NCBI RefSeq assembly: GCF_000961095.1
Contig: NZ_CP011058.1
Span: forward strand, 4,553,501-4,617,500
Source of the DNA: Paenibacillus beijingensis
GTDB lineage: Bacteria > Bacillota > Bacilli > Paenibacillales > Paenibacillaceae
DNA length: 64,000 nt
Reading direction: 5' to 3'
Positions within the stretch are counted from its first letter, which is position 1. The number at the start of each line of letters is the position of its first letter. The notes beneath the pieces are model-generated. The model ran no database searches and was not told the origin of the DNA. It saw nothing but the letters and a program-made list of their open reading frames with translations. Of the stretch, positions 1 through 8,051 are shown in pieces. A program made the translations under genes and the position numbers.

Positions 1-1
1 C

Positions 2-76
2 GAACGCGCTTGCGGCTGCTCCAAAGACGTCATCAATCCGAAATTTGCAGCGCTGAAAGATCTGTTCGATTCTTAA
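2..76 (+). CDS. C-terminal end of YceD/DUF177-family protein (partial)
   Basis: Only the last 24 codons are in the window, read from base 2 to a TAA at 74-76. The tail (a Cys-Gly-Cys followed by a NPKFAALKDLF stretch) resembles the C-terminus of YceD/YlbN proteins (DUF177). These are encoded immediately upstream of rpmF in most Firmicutes and are linked to rRNA/ribosome maturation. The position directly before rpmF is the main support. The rest of the gene lies outside the window, so nothing more can be said of its length or start. Confidence 0.7.
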   Translation, partial: ERACGCSKDVINPKFAALKDLFDS

Positions 77-89
77 CCAAACGATTGCG

Positions 90-116
90 TATAATGCAGG
101 CCCGCCGCTGCGGGCC
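90..116 (+). promoter_or_regulatory. Possible -10 box and leader hairpin of rpmF
   Basis: A TATAAT hexamer lies at 90-95, but no convincing -35 box is seen 16-18 bp upstream. It is followed by a perfect 7-bp hairpin (GGCCCGC at 99-105, loop CGCT, GCGGGCC at 110-116) with no U-tract. The hairpin could be a leader structure of the L32 mRNA or merely an mRNA-stabilising stem between the YceD gene and rpmF. Confidence 0.3.
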
Positions 117-144
117 GATTGATTCTGTGAAGGAGGTGGGATAC

Positions 145-318
145 ATGGCAGTACCACAACGTAGAACGTCCAAAACTCGCCGCGACAAACGCCGCACGCA
201 CTTCAAGCTTTCCGTGCCGGGCATGGTGAAATGCGAACAATGCGGAGAGCTGAAACTGGCTCACCACGTTTGCAAAGTTTGCGGGTATTATAAAACGAAA
301 GAGATTATTTCGCAATAA
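145..318 (+). CDS. rpmF: 50S ribosomal protein L32
   Basis: This 57-residue protein of the large ribosomal subunit begins MAVPQRRTSKTRR, the hallmark of L32. It carries two CxxC pairs (C30/C33 and C43/C46) that form the zinc ribbon of the Cys-containing L32 type. A strong AAGGAGGTGG site at 130-139 fixes the ATG at 145; the longer open frame upstream has no ribosome site. The gene sits between the YceD-family gene and fapR, as in B. subtilis (ylbN-rpmF and nearby fatty-acid genes). It is followed by its own intrinsic terminator. Confidence 0.97.
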   Translation: MAVPQRRTSKTRRDKRRTHFKLSVPGMVKCEQCGELKLAHHVCKVCGYYKTKEIISQ

Positions 319-362
319 GCGACAATCTTGCTCCGTTTTCGGCGTATCATTTGCAATGAAGT

Positions 363-397
363 AGTACTTCATCTTTGGATGAAGTGCTATTTTTTTG
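363..397 (+). terminator. Intrinsic terminator of rpmF
   Basis: An 11-bp stem (AGTACTTCATC at 363-373, loop TTTG, GATGAAGTGCT at 378-388, one G-T wobble) is followed by ATTTTTTT. It separates rpmF from the fapR promoter. Confidence 0.9.
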
Positions 398-450
398 CCC
401 GATTATGCACTCCCGAAACCTTCCCGAAGACGAGCCGGCTGCGGCAAGCG

Positions 451-479
451 TTGCGGCGGGGATGATTTTTCTATATACT
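451..479 (+). promoter_or_regulatory. SigmaA-type promoter of the fapR-fab operon
   Basis: TTGCGG (451-456), a 17-bp spacer and TATACT (474-479) form a plausible vegetative promoter in the 314-bp gap between rpmF and fapR. The -10 box is directly followed by a palindrome resembling the FapR operator. The rest of the gap holds the rpmF terminator and a leader of about 130 bases with no other recognised element. Confidence 0.65.
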
Positions 480-481
480 GA

Positions 482-500
482 ATTGGTACCTGGTAATAAT
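482..500 (+). promoter_or_regulatory. Putative FapR operator
   Basis: The imperfect palindrome ATTGGTACC-T-GGTAATAAT (7 of 9 arm positions pair) starts 3 bases after the -10 box and would cover the transcription start. FapR of Bacillales binds an AT-flanked GTACC/GGTAC-type palindrome in its own promoter and is released by malonyl-CoA. The position and core match that known site. I infer autoregulation of the whole fapR-plsX-fab operon. Confidence 0.7.
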
Positions 501-632
501 AACGGACGTTAATCATGGCGAAACGAAATTGTACATTCATTTGAAAAAGGCTGAGCGGACTCGATATTCTTCTGTTCGGAAACGAGAGCGCGAGTCTCAT
601 CTTGCGGGAACATGGCAAAGGCGGTGCCGACG

Positions 633-1241
633 ATGGAACGTTTACCGAAGAAGCAGCGGCACCAGCTGCTGGCCCGGTTGATCGAGGAGAATCCTTTTAT
701 AACGGACCGGGAGCTGACAAGACAGCTTAAAGTAAGCATACAGACGATCAGGCTTGACAGGATGGAGCTCGGCATACCCGAGCTGCGCGAGCGGCTGAAG
801 GTGATGGCGGAGAGGTCTTACGATCCGGTAAAATCGCTGCCGCTTGACGAAGTGATCGGCGATGTCGTCGATTTGCAGCTCGACCGCAGCGCCATTTCCG
901 TGTTCGAAATCCGAGAAGAGCATTTGTTTTCGCGTACGGGCATTGCCCGCGGTCATCATGTTTTCGCCCAGGCGAATTCGCTTGCGGTTGCGGTCATAAA
1001 TGATGAAATCGCCCTGACGGCAACGGCGGATATCCGTTTCTTGCGGTCGGTAAGGCTTGGAGAAAAATGCATTGCTAAAGCGTATGTCCGCTCGGGCGCC
1101 GGGGAACGGAGCAAGGCGAAGGTGGACGTGTTTACTTACGTCGGCGATGAGATGGTGTTTCAAGGCTATTTTGTCATTTATCGATCCGCAGGGGAAACGG
1201 TCAGTCAAGAAGGAGGAGACGAACGTGCGGATCGCCATTGA
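633..1241 (+). CDS. fapR: Fatty acid and phospholipid biosynthesis repressor FapR
   Basis: The 202-residue repressor has an N-terminal DeoR-like helix-turn-helix (about residues 23-43, FITDRELTRQLKVSIQTIR) and a C-terminal hot-dog domain (about 70-190). The latter holds the conserved RTGIARGHHVFAQANSLAVA ligand-binding stretch, which binds malonyl-CoA in characterised homologues. The start is set at ATG 633, because AAAGGCGGTG at 617-626 lies 6 bases upstream and B. subtilis FapR aligns from here. An ATG at 612 has no ribosome site. The 3' end overlaps plsX by 17 bases, so translation is probably coupled. The product should repress its own operon through the palindrome at 482-500. Confidence 0.95.
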   Translation: MERLPKKQRHQLLARLIEENPFITDRELTRQLKVSIQTIRLDRMELGIPELRERLKVMAERSYDPVKSLPLDEVIGDVVDLQLDRSAISVFEIREEHLFSRTGIARGHHVFAQANSLAVAVINDEIALTATADIRFLRSVRLGEKCIAKAYVRSGAGERSKAKVDVFTYVGDEMVFQGYFVIYRSAGETVSQEGGDERADRH

Positions 1242-2214
1242 TGCGATGGGTGGAGACCATGCACCCGAGTTGATTGTGCAGGGAGCTATTGAAGCGGCGC
1301 GTGAATGGCCGGATACAAGGCTTCTGCTCGTCGGACGGGAGGATGAGGTCAAAGCCTACTTGAAAGGCGAAAGTTTGCCGAACCTCGAAATCATCCATGC
1401 GGATGAGATTATCGAATCGGACGAAGAGCCGGTTAAAGCGGTGCGGCGCAAAAAAAACGCTTCGATGGTTGTGGCGGCCCGTCTTGTCCGCGAGGGTAAC
1501 GCCGATGCGCTGCTGTCTGCAGGCAACACGGGGGCGCTGATGACGGCCGGCCTGCTGATCATCGGCCGGATGGAAGGCATTGAGCGCCCGGCGCTTGCGC
1601 CTATGCTGCCGACGATGGACGATGGGGGCATGCTCGCCCTTGATTTGGGCGCCAATATGGACGCGAAGCCGGAGCATCTGCTGCAGTACGCCATTATGGG
1701 CAGCATATACAGGGAGAAAGTGCACGGCATCGCGGGGCCGCGAGTCGGATTGCTCAACGTCGGAACGGAACCGATGAAGGGCAATGAGATGTCGAAAGCG
1801 GCATTTGAGCTGCTGCAAGCGGCGCCGGTTCATTTTGTCGGCAATGTCGAGGCGCGCGACGTGCTGGAACGTCCGTGCGACGTGCTCGTATGCGACGGAT
1901 TTGCGGGCAATATATTGCTGAAGGCGATGGAAGGAACGGCCGGACCGCTCATGAAAGAGCTGCGGAAGGCGTTCACCCGTTCGTGGCTGACGAAGCTGGC
2001 GGGAGCCATCATGATGCCCGGACTTAGGCAGCTCCGCAACAAGATGGACTATAAGCACCATGGCGGAGCGCCGCTGCTCGGGCTTAACAGTCTGGTTGTA
2101 AAATGTCATGGCTCTTCGGATGCGATGGCGGTTAAGAACGCCGTCCGTCAGGCGCGGATCGCGATGGAGACGCAGCTGATTGAAACGATAGCAAAGGAAA
2201 TTAGCGGGAAGTGA
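1225..2214 (+). CDS. plsX: Phosphate acyltransferase PlsX
   Basis: PlsX makes acyl-phosphate from acyl-ACP, the first step feeding PlsY/PlsC phospholipid synthesis; it is a peripheral membrane enzyme. The 329-residue product starts with the family hallmark RIAIDAMGGDHAPE and contains the SAGNTGALMT and KHHGGAPLLG motifs. The start is GTG 1225, 6 bases after a GGAGGAG site (1212-1218); it overlaps the end of fapR. The gene is the second of the FapR-controlled operon, followed by fabH after 10 bases. Confidence 0.96.
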   Translation: MRIAIDAMGGDHAPELIVQGAIEAAREWPDTRLLLVGREDEVKAYLKGESLPNLEIIHADEIIESDEEPVKAVRRKKNASMVVAARLVREGNADALLSAGNTGALMTAGLLIIGRMEGIERPALAPMLPTMDDGGMLALDLGANMDAKPEHLLQYAIMGSIYREKVHGIAGPRVGLLNVGTEPMKGNEMSKAAFELLQAAPVHFVGNVEARDVLERPCDVLVCDGFAGNILLKAMEGTAGPLMKELRKAFTRSWLTKLAGAIMMPGLRQLRNKMDYKHHGGAPLLGLNSLVVKCHGSSDAMAVKNAVRQARIAMETQLIETIAKEISGK

Positions 2215-2224
2215 GTGTGACCTC

Positions 2225-3211
2225 ATGAATGTCCATCCTGTGGGGATTATCGGAACGGGAAAACACGTTCCGGACCGAATATTAACGAATCGAGAACTGG
2301 AACAAATGGTGGATACGAACGATGAGTGGATCGTAACGCGGACCGGCATCCGCGAGCGCAGAATCGTATCCCCCGAGGAGGCGACCTCCGATCTGGCGAT
2401 TAAAGCGGCGGAGAAGGCGCTGGATGCAGCCGAACTGGCGGCGGAAGATGTGGATCTCATTATCGTTGCGACGATTACGCCGGATATGTTTTTCCCTTCC
2501 ACAGCCTGCCTCGTTCAAGAGAAGCTCGGAGCGAAGCGAGCGGCGGCATTCGATTTGTCGGCCGCCTGCTCGGGATTTATTTACGGGCTCGCGACAGCCT
2601 CGAGCATGATCTCTACCGGCATGTATAAAAATGCGCTGGTCATCGGTGCCGAGTGTTTGTCTCGCATTACGGATTACACCGACCGCAACACATGCATTCT
2701 GTTCGGCGACGGCGCGGGTGCGGTCGTGCTCGGACAAGTGCCGGAAGGCCGCGGCTTTAAGTCGTTCGAGCTTGGCGCAGACGGAGCGGGCGCGGAACTG
2801 CTGCAGCTGAGCGGCGGCGGGTCGCGGATCCCGGCAACTGCTGAGAGCGTGGCCGCCAAAAAGCATTATTTGTATATGGCGGGAAGTGAAGTGTTCAAAT
2901 TCGCCGTCCGCATTATGGGATCGGCGGCCGAAGAAGCGCTGCGCAAAGCGGGCATGGGCAAAGGCGATATCGATTTGCTCGTCCCGCATCAGGCCAACAT
3001 CCGCATCATCCAGTCGGCGCTGAACCGGCTTGAGCTGTCGGAAGATAAAGCCATGATCAACTTGGGCCGCTACGGCAACATGTCCGCAGCCTCGATTCCC
3101 GTGGCGCTGGCGGAAGCGGTGGAGGAAAACCGGATTAAGGAAGGCGACTGCATCGTGCTGGTCGGATTCGGCGGGGGCCTCACCTGGGGCGCATCCGTTC
3201 TCGTTTGGTGA
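2225..3211 (+). CDS. fabH: Beta-ketoacyl-ACP synthase III (FabH)
   Basis: FabH condenses a short acyl-CoA primer with malonyl-ACP to start fatty acid synthesis; in bacteria making branched fatty acids it uses branched primers. The 328-residue protein shows the Cys-His-Asn triad: C115 in LSAACSGF, H255 in PHQANIR and N285 in GRYGNMSAAS. The C-terminal GFGGGLTWGA loop is typical. It starts with ATG 2225, 10 bases after plsX, with only a weak ribosome site (GAAGTGAGTG), so it may rely on coupling. fabD follows after 62 bases. Confidence 0.97.
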   Translation: MNVHPVGIIGTGKHVPDRILTNRELEQMVDTNDEWIVTRTGIRERRIVSPEEATSDLAIKAAEKALDAAELAAEDVDLIIVATITPDMFFPSTACLVQEKLGAKRAAAFDLSAACSGFIYGLATASSMISTGMYKNALVIGAECLSRITDYTDRNTCILFGDGAGAVVLGQVPEGRGFKSFELGADGAGAELLQLSGGGSRIPATAESVAAKKHYLYMAGSEVFKFAVRIMGSAAEEALRKAGMGKGDIDLLVPHQANIRIIQSALNRLELSEDKAMINLGRYGNMSAASIPVALAEAVEENRIKEGDCIVLVGFGGGLTWGASVLVW

Positions 3212-3273
3212 TCCGGGTTGTGTGAAAATTCAAATTGAGAAAAAAGCAGGACAATGTCAGAAGGGGGTCGACG

Positions 3274-4200
3274 ATGGGCAAGACGGCATTTGTATTTCCC
3301 GGACAGGGCGCGCAAGCGGTCGGTATGGGGAAGGACGTATATGAAACGGTTCAGAGCGCTAAAGCGGTGTTTGATCAAGCCGACGCGGCGCTCGGATTTA
3401 AGCTTAGCGATCTTATTTTCGAAGGTCCCGACGACGCCTTAAAGCAAACCGCAAATACGCAGCCTGCGCTGCTGACGGTAAGCGCGGCGCTGCTTGAGGC
3501 GCTGAAGGAAAGCGGGCTCACCGCCGATTATGCGGCGGGTCACAGCCTGGGCGAATACAGCGCGCTCGTCGCGGCCGGAGCGCTCTCCTTTACGGACGCG
3601 GTACGCATTGTGCGGGCGCGCGGGGAGTTTATGGAACAGGCGGTGCCGGGCGGACAGGGCGCGATGGCGGCCGTGCTCGGAGCGGAACGGGATGCGCTGT
3701 CCGCCCTGTGCGCGTCCGTCTCCGCTGAGACGGGAGCCGTTGAGCTGGCCAATGTGAACTGCCCGGGACAGATTGTCGTGTCGGGTACGGCGGCCGGCGT
3801 AGCCGCGGTAGTCGAGCGCGGGAAAGAAGCCGGCGCAAAACGCGTCATCCCGCTCGAGGTAAGCGGACCGTTTCACTCCTCGCTGATGAAACCGGCTGCC
3901 GAGAAGCTGGCGGCTGTGCTCGAGAACGTCACGTTCTCCGATGCGGCAGTGCCGGTCGTCGCCAATGTAACGGCACAGCCCGTCACGGCCAAGGATGAGA
4001 TCCGCCGGCTGCTGGTCGAGCAGGTATATTCCCCGGTGCAGTGGGAAGATACCGTCCGCTGGCTGATCGCTCAAGGCGTCGACACGTTCGTGGAGATCGG
4101 ATCCGGTACGGTGCTTGCCGGCTTGATCAAAAAGACGGACAAATCCGTCCGCGTCATCTCGGTGAACAGCGCGGCGGCGTTGGCTGCTCTGACCGAATAA
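3274..4200 (+). CDS. fabD: Malonyl-CoA:ACP transacylase (FabD)
   Basis: FabD moves malonyl from CoA to acyl carrier protein for chain elongation. The 308-residue sequence has the FPGQGAQ N-terminus, the nucleophile S91 in GHSLGEY and the partner H201 in GPFHSSLM. ATG 3274 is chosen because AAGGGGGT (3261-3268) sits 5 bases upstream; the open frame extends 13 codons further with no ribosome site. It is part of the FapR operon. The 139-bp gap before fabG is larger than others in the operon and holds two stem-loops. Confidence 0.97.
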   Translation: MGKTAFVFPGQGAQAVGMGKDVYETVQSAKAVFDQADAALGFKLSDLIFEGPDDALKQTANTQPALLTVSAALLEALKESGLTADYAAGHSLGEYSALVAAGALSFTDAVRIVRARGEFMEQAVPGGQGAMAAVLGAERDALSALCASVSAETGAVELANVNCPGQIVVSGTAAGVAAVVERGKEAGAKRVIPLEVSGPFHSSLMKPAAEKLAAVLENVTFSDAAVPVVANVTAQPVTAKDEIRRLLVEQVYSPVQWEDTVRWLIAQGVDTFVEIGSGTVLAGLIKKTDKSVRVISVNSAAALAALTE

Positions 4201-4239
4201 ACTTTAGAACGGGTCATTCGGCAGTACATTAGATTTCAT

Positions 4240-4289
4240 GCCGCCCTGCGCGGCTCTTAGAGCGGGTATACCCTGCTTTCGGAGCAGGG
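4240..4289 (+). other. Two stem-loops in the fabD-fabG gap
   Basis: GCCGC/GCGGC (4240-4254) and CCCTGCT/AGCAGGG (4271-4289, 5-base loop) are perfect short stems. No U-tract follows directly, so they are unlikely to be efficient terminators. They may be mRNA processing or stability elements inside the operon. Confidence 0.35.
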
Positions 4290-4339
4290 GAGGGCTGGAA
4301 TCAGATGGGTTATTTTTTAACGAAAAAGGGGGTTCTTGC

Positions 4340-5089
4340 ATGTTTGCGGATTTAACGGGTAAGACCGCGCTTGTTACAGGAGCTTCCCGCGGCATCGGAC
4401 GCGCGATCGCGATTGCGCTTGCGGAGGCGGGCGCCGACGTGGCGGTCAATTATTCGGGCAGCGAGACTGCGGCTGCGGAAACTGCCGCTGCGATCGAAGC
4501 GCTCGGCCGCAAGGCGATCACGCTGAAAGCGAACGTAGGCAAATCGTCCGAATTCGACGAGATGGTGAAGGAAACTATTGGAAAATTCGGCTCGCTTGAC
4601 ATTTTGGTGAATAACGCGGGAATTACCAGAGATAATTTAATTATGCGCATGAAGGAAGAAGAGTTTGACCAGGTGATCGAGACGAACCTGAAAGGCGTCT
4701 TCAACGGCATTAAAGCGGTCACCCGTCAAATGATGAAGCAGCGGTCCGGCCGCATCATTAACATTTCATCGGTTGTCGGCGTGCTTGGCAATCCCGGCCA
4801 GGCCAACTATGTCGCCGCCAAAGCAGGCGTGATCGGGCTTACGAAGGCGTCGGCCAGAGAATTGTCCTCGCGCGGGATTACCGTGAACTGCGTCGCGCCC
4901 GGATTTATCCAGACGGACATGACCGATAAGCTGTCCGCAGAAATGCGGGAATCGCTCAGCGGCCAAATTCCGCTGGCGCGCCTCGGAGAGCCCTCCGACA
5001 TTGCCGCTGCGGTCCGTTTCCTGGCTTCGGACGCCGCCGCTTATATGACGGGTCAGACGCTGCATGTGGACGGCGGAATGTATATGTAA
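4340..5089 (+). CDS. fabG: 3-oxoacyl-ACP reductase (FabG)
   Basis: FabG is the NADPH-dependent reductase of the elongation cycle. The 249-residue short-chain dehydrogenase has the TGASRGIG nucleotide loop (13-20), NNAG (91-94), and catalytic S144, Y157 and K161 (Y157-VAA-K161). It ends in GGMYM, as FabG proteins usually do. ATG 4340 has an AAAAAGGGGG site 7-10 bases upstream, and the N-terminus MFADLTGKTALVTGA fits the family. It is part of the fab operon between fabD and acpP. Confidence 0.97.
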   Translation: MFADLTGKTALVTGASRGIGRAIAIALAEAGADVAVNYSGSETAAAETAAAIEALGRKAITLKANVGKSSEFDEMVKETIGKFGSLDILVNNAGITRDNLIMRMKEEEFDQVIETNLKGVFNGIKAVTRQMMKQRSGRIINISSVVGVLGNPGQANYVAAKAGVIGLTKASARELSSRGITVNCVAPGFIQTDMTDKLSAEMRESLSGQIPLARLGEPSDIAAAVRFLASDAAAYMTGQTLHVDGGMYM

Positions 5090-5206
5090 ACGGCGTGTTA
5101 TAAACGCGTCATATGCCGGCCTTTGCTGGCGCCGGGCTTATAAAACCGTTTGCGTATGGCATTTTATCTTCAATTCTCGTATAATACCATGGAGGAGGTG
5201 AACCGG

Positions 5207-5440
5207 ATGTCCGATGTATTGGATCGCGTAAAACGTATTGTCGTCGACCGCCTTGGCGTTGACGAAGCGGAGGTCTCGCTGGAAGCTTCCTTTAAGGAAG
5301 ACCTGGGCGCTGACTCTCTCGACGTCGTCGAATTGGTCATGGAACTGGAAGACGAGTTCGATATGGAAATTTCTGATGAAGACGCAGAGAAAATTACCAC
5401 TGTGGGAGAAGTAGTGAATTACATACAATCTCATACGTAA
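5207..5440 (+). CDS. acpP: Acyl carrier protein
   Basis: This 77-residue acidic carrier has the phosphopantetheine attachment serine S37 in GADSLDVVELV. It shuttles acyl chains among the Fab enzymes and PlsX. The ribosome site GGAGGAGGTG (5191-5200) is very strong, consistent with the high ACP level cells need. A TATAAT at 5180-5185 just upstream might give an extra internal promoter, but no good -35 is visible. A hairpin follows the gene, so part of the transcripts may end here. Confidence 0.98.
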   Translation: MSDVLDRVKRIVVDRLGVDEAEVSLEASFKEDLGADSLDVVELVMELEDEFDMEISDEDAEKITTVGEVVNYIQSHT

Positions 5441-5450
5441 ATTCTGCAAA

Positions 5451-5479
5451 AGTCCCGTTTCGCGACGGGACTTCTCTCC
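5451..5479 (+). terminator. Terminator-like hairpin after acpP
   Basis: A perfect 8-bp stem (AGTCCCGT at 5451-5458, ACGGGACT at 5465-5472) is followed by the weak pyrimidine tract TCTCTCC. It is probably a partial terminator between acpP and fabF, giving more acpP than fabF mRNA. Confidence 0.6.
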
Positions 5480-5541
5480 ATCCGGAATATTTGCATCAAA
5501 GGACCCGAGAGCCGGATACCATCGCTCAGGCGTCCGCTTAT

Positions 5542-5584
5542 AGGCAAGCTCGGGCCGGTCATAAGAGCGGCCATTTGCCTTTTA
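5542..5584 (+). terminator. Second hairpin upstream of fabF
   Basis: AGGCAA (5542-5547) pairs with TTGCCT (5575-5580), with an inner GGCCG/CGGCC stem (5553-5557 with 5568-5572), and TTTT follows. It is a possible second terminator or attenuator in the 240-bp acpP-fabF gap. Downstream an AT-rich TATAGAAT stretch (5618-5625) could be part of a fabF promoter, but the -35 is not clear. Confidence 0.45.
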
Positions 5585-5680
5585 AACGAGAGTAAAGCTT
5601 AAGCTGAAGCTTTTGATTATAGAATAGAGGCGGCTTGCATGACGATCCGTCCAAATTGCGTTTCGTAGAGGTGAGCTTAG

Positions 5681-6922
5681 ATGAAACAACGAGTAGTCGT
5701 TACCGGTATGGGAGTTATCACATCCCTCGGTTCCGAATTGGAAACGTTTTGGAACAATCTAATGGAATGTAAATCGGGCGTATCGATGATCGAAGGATTT
5801 GACGTATCCGAGTACCCGACGAAAATAGCCGCAGAAATTAAAGATTTCAACCTTGAGGATTACGGCGTAGATAAAAAAGAAGCCCGCAGGATGGACCGTT
5901 TCGTGCAGTTCGGACTTGCGGCAAGCCTGCAGGCGATTAAGGATGCGGATCTTAAAATCGGCGAGAACGTCGATGCCGAGCGTGTCGGCGTCATGATCGG
6001 CTCCGGCATTGGCGGTCTCGGCACATGGGAAGAGCAGCATACCATTTTGCTGGAAAAGGGCCCCCGGCGCGTAAGCCCGTTCTTTATTCCGATGATGATC
6101 GCCAACATGGCCTCGGGCCAGGTGTCGATGGCAACGGGCGCCAAAGGCCCTAACAGCACGGTCGTAACGGCATGTGCCACAGGCACGCATTCGATCGGGG
6201 ACTCGTTCAAATTGCTGCAGCGCGGCGATGTCGACGCGATGATCTGCGGCGGAGCGGAAGCGACGATCCGGCCGATGGCCATATCCGGCTTTTGTTCCAT
6301 GCGCGCCATGTCGGTGCGCAACGACGAGCCGGAGAAGGCAAGCCGGCCGTTCGATACCGGCCGAGACGGGTTTGTAATGGGCGAGGGCGCAGGCGTGCTC
6401 GTGCTGGAAACGCTGGAGCATGCGCTTGCGCGCGGAGCCCGGATTTATGCGGAAGTGATCGGTTATGGCCTGAGCGGCGACGCGCATCATATGACCGAGC
6501 CCGATCCGGACGGTGCTGCGCGCTGCATGAAGATGGCGATTCGCGACGCGGGCATTGCGCCGGAAGAAGTGGATTACATTAACGCGCACGGCACGTCGAC
6601 TCCGGTCGGCGACAAGTCGGAGACGACTGCGATCAAGAAAACGCTCGGCGAGCATGCCTATAAAGTGGCCGTCAGCTCGACCAAGTCGATGACGGGTCAT
6701 CTGCTTGGGGCGGCCGGCGGCGTCGAAGCCGTCATTCTAGGCATGACGCTGAAGAACGGCGTTATCGCGCCAACGATTAACCTGGACGACCAGGATCCAG
6801 AATGCGATCTCGATTACGTGCCGAATAAGCCGCGGGAGGCCGACGTGCGCATTGCGCTGTCCAATTCGTTCGGATTCGGCGGGCACAATGCGACCATTGT
6901 CATGAAGAAGTATGAAGCGTGA
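5681..6922 (+). CDS. fabF: Beta-ketoacyl-ACP synthase II (FabF)
   Basis: FabF is the elongating condensing enzyme (acyl-ACP plus malonyl-ACP). The 413 residues contain the Cys-His-His triad: C165 in TACATGTHSIGD, H303 in NAHGTSTPVGD and H340 in SMTGHLLGAAG. An AGAGGTGAG site at 5668-5676 precedes ATG 5681. The last 11 bases overlap the start of rnc, the usual Firmicute arrangement, implying translational coupling. Confidence 0.97.
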   Translation: MKQRVVVTGMGVITSLGSELETFWNNLMECKSGVSMIEGFDVSEYPTKIAAEIKDFNLEDYGVDKKEARRMDRFVQFGLAASLQAIKDADLKIGENVDAERVGVMIGSGIGGLGTWEEQHTILLEKGPRRVSPFFIPMMIANMASGQVSMATGAKGPNSTVVTACATGTHSIGDSFKLLQRGDVDAMICGGAEATIRPMAISGFCSMRAMSVRNDEPEKASRPFDTGRDGFVMGEGAGVLVLETLEHALARGARIYAEVIGYGLSGDAHHMTEPDPDGAARCMKMAIRDAGIAPEEVDYINAHGTSTPVGDKSETTAIKKTLGEHAYKVAVSSTKSMTGHLLGAAGGVEAVILGMTLKNGVIAPTINLDDQDPECDLDYVPNKPREADVRIALSNSFGFGGHNATIVMKKYEA

Positions 6923-7616
6923 CAGATTCGGAGAGCTGCAGCAGCGGCTTGGACTTCGTTTTCGGCAGCAGCAGTTGCTCAAGCAGGCGTTCACCCATAC
7001 CTCGTATGTGAACGAGCATAAAGGAAGCGCGATCGACGACAACGAGCGGCTGGAATTTCTCGGCGATGCCGTGCTCCAACTGCTCGTATCGGAGCATTTG
7101 TATACGACTTATCCCGAGCGTCCGGAAGGCGAGCTGACCCGGATGCGCGCTTCCATCGTTTGCGAGCCGTCGCTTGCCCGTTTTGCGGAAATGCTGGAGC
7201 TCGGTTCTTACGTGAGGCTCGGCCGGGGCGAGGAGCAGCTTGGCGGGCGGCAGCGTCCGGCGCTGCTCGCCGATCTGTTCGAGGCGTTTGTCGGCGCCGT
7301 CTACTTGGATGGCGGCGTTCAGGCGGCGCGCGAATTTCTGGCGGCTCATCTGTTCTCCAGCATGGACAGCGTCGCCGGCTTGTCGGTGAAGGATTACAAA
7401 TCGAAGCTTCAGGAGCGCGCGCAGCATTTGACGCTTGGAGCAGTCGAATACCGGATTGCGGAAGAGCGCGGACCGGCGCATGACCGTGAATTTGTCGTCG
7501 AGCTGAGGATCGGCGACGAGCCTTACGGCAGCGGCATCGGCCGCACGAAGAAGGAAGCGGAGCAGAAGGCGGCAGCCGAAGCTTGGCACTCGCTTGGCGG
7601 CGGCGGGAACGAATAG
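6912..7616 (+). CDS. rnc: Ribonuclease III
   Basis: RNase III cleaves double-stranded RNA in rRNA processing, mRNA turnover and maturation of the scRNA of SRP. The 234-residue protein has the signature NERLEFLGDAVLQL (E45, E48, D52) and the second metal-binding pair D120/E123 in LLADLFEAFVGA. A C-terminal dsRNA-binding domain starts about residue 157. It overlaps fabF by 11 bases. In B. subtilis smc and ftsY follow directly; here a terminator and about 8.7 kb of accessory sequence intervene. Confidence 0.97.
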   Translation: MKRDRFGELQQRLGLRFRQQQLLKQAFTHTSYVNEHKGSAIDDNERLEFLGDAVLQLLVSEHLYTTYPERPEGELTRMRASIVCEPSLARFAEMLELGSYVRLGRGEEQLGGRQRPALLADLFEAFVGAVYLDGGVQAAREFLAAHLFSSMDSVAGLSVKDYKSKLQERAQHLTLGAVEYRIAEERGPAHDREFVVELRIGDEPYGSGIGRTKKEAEQKAAAEAWHSLGGGGNE

Positions 7617-7628
7617 GCCGCACACTGA

Positions 7629-7654
7629 AGCCCGGCGGGAAGCCGGGCTTTTTT
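7629..7654 (+). terminator. Intrinsic terminator of the fab-rnc operon
   Basis: AGCCCGGC (7629-7636) pairs with GCCGGGCT (7642-7649), then TTTTTT. It is a strong terminator just after rnc and closes the conserved operon before the inserted sulfur cluster. Confidence 0.93.
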
Positions 7655-7850
7655 ACATTAGCGTAGAATTTATAAAATTTCGGGGTGGGAGCAGCTCTTC
7701 CGCCTCGTTTTTGTTTAGTTATGGCCGCAGGGTTTGGGAGAATCTTGAAGTAGGGAGGGCTTCGAGGAGTGAACGACAGCGAACGCCTTATGAAACTGGC
7801 TTAAGGAATCGTAAAACCGTTATTTCAGGAATAATGAGACTTTTTGAGCG

Positions 7851-7977
7851 ATAACGAACCCTACAATCATTATTTCATAAAAAAAATCCAACCGAGTCGA
7901 TATGAATCGAATAGTGAATCTACGGTTCGTTATAACTTGGAACAGGTTCAATATGTATAAATAACGATGACTCGGTT
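7851..7977. repeat. Interleaved inverted repeats in the AT-rich rnc-to-ssu gap
   Basis: The roughly 670-bp gap between rnc and the lipoprotein gene has no credible gene. Within it ATAACGAACC (7851-7860) is perfectly matched by GGTTCGTTAT (7924-7933), and AACCGAGTC (7890-7898) by GACTCGGTT (7969-7977). The pairs interlock in A-B-A'-B' order. CGGTTCGT also recurs directly at 7923-7930 and 7973-7980. It could be a pseudoknot-forming RNA, a decayed mobile-element end or a regulator-binding region; function unknown. Confidence 0.5.
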
Positions 7978-8051
7978 CGTAAGCCATATTCGAGGGCTCC
8001 TCGCCACTGTCCAGCACTGCTGTTCACCCTGTAAATTTTCGTCAAATGAAG

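Noticed and set aside
1201..2502. 433-codon open frame antisense to plsX/fabH
   Set aside because: Composed of Arg/His/Gln-rich sequence typical of the complement of GC-rich coding DNA, with no ribosome site and no family resemblance; the plus strand is plsX and fabH.
7594..7854. 86-codon frame running from the end of rnc into the gap
   Set aside because: It crosses the rnc terminator, has no ribosome site and its sequence is not protein-like.
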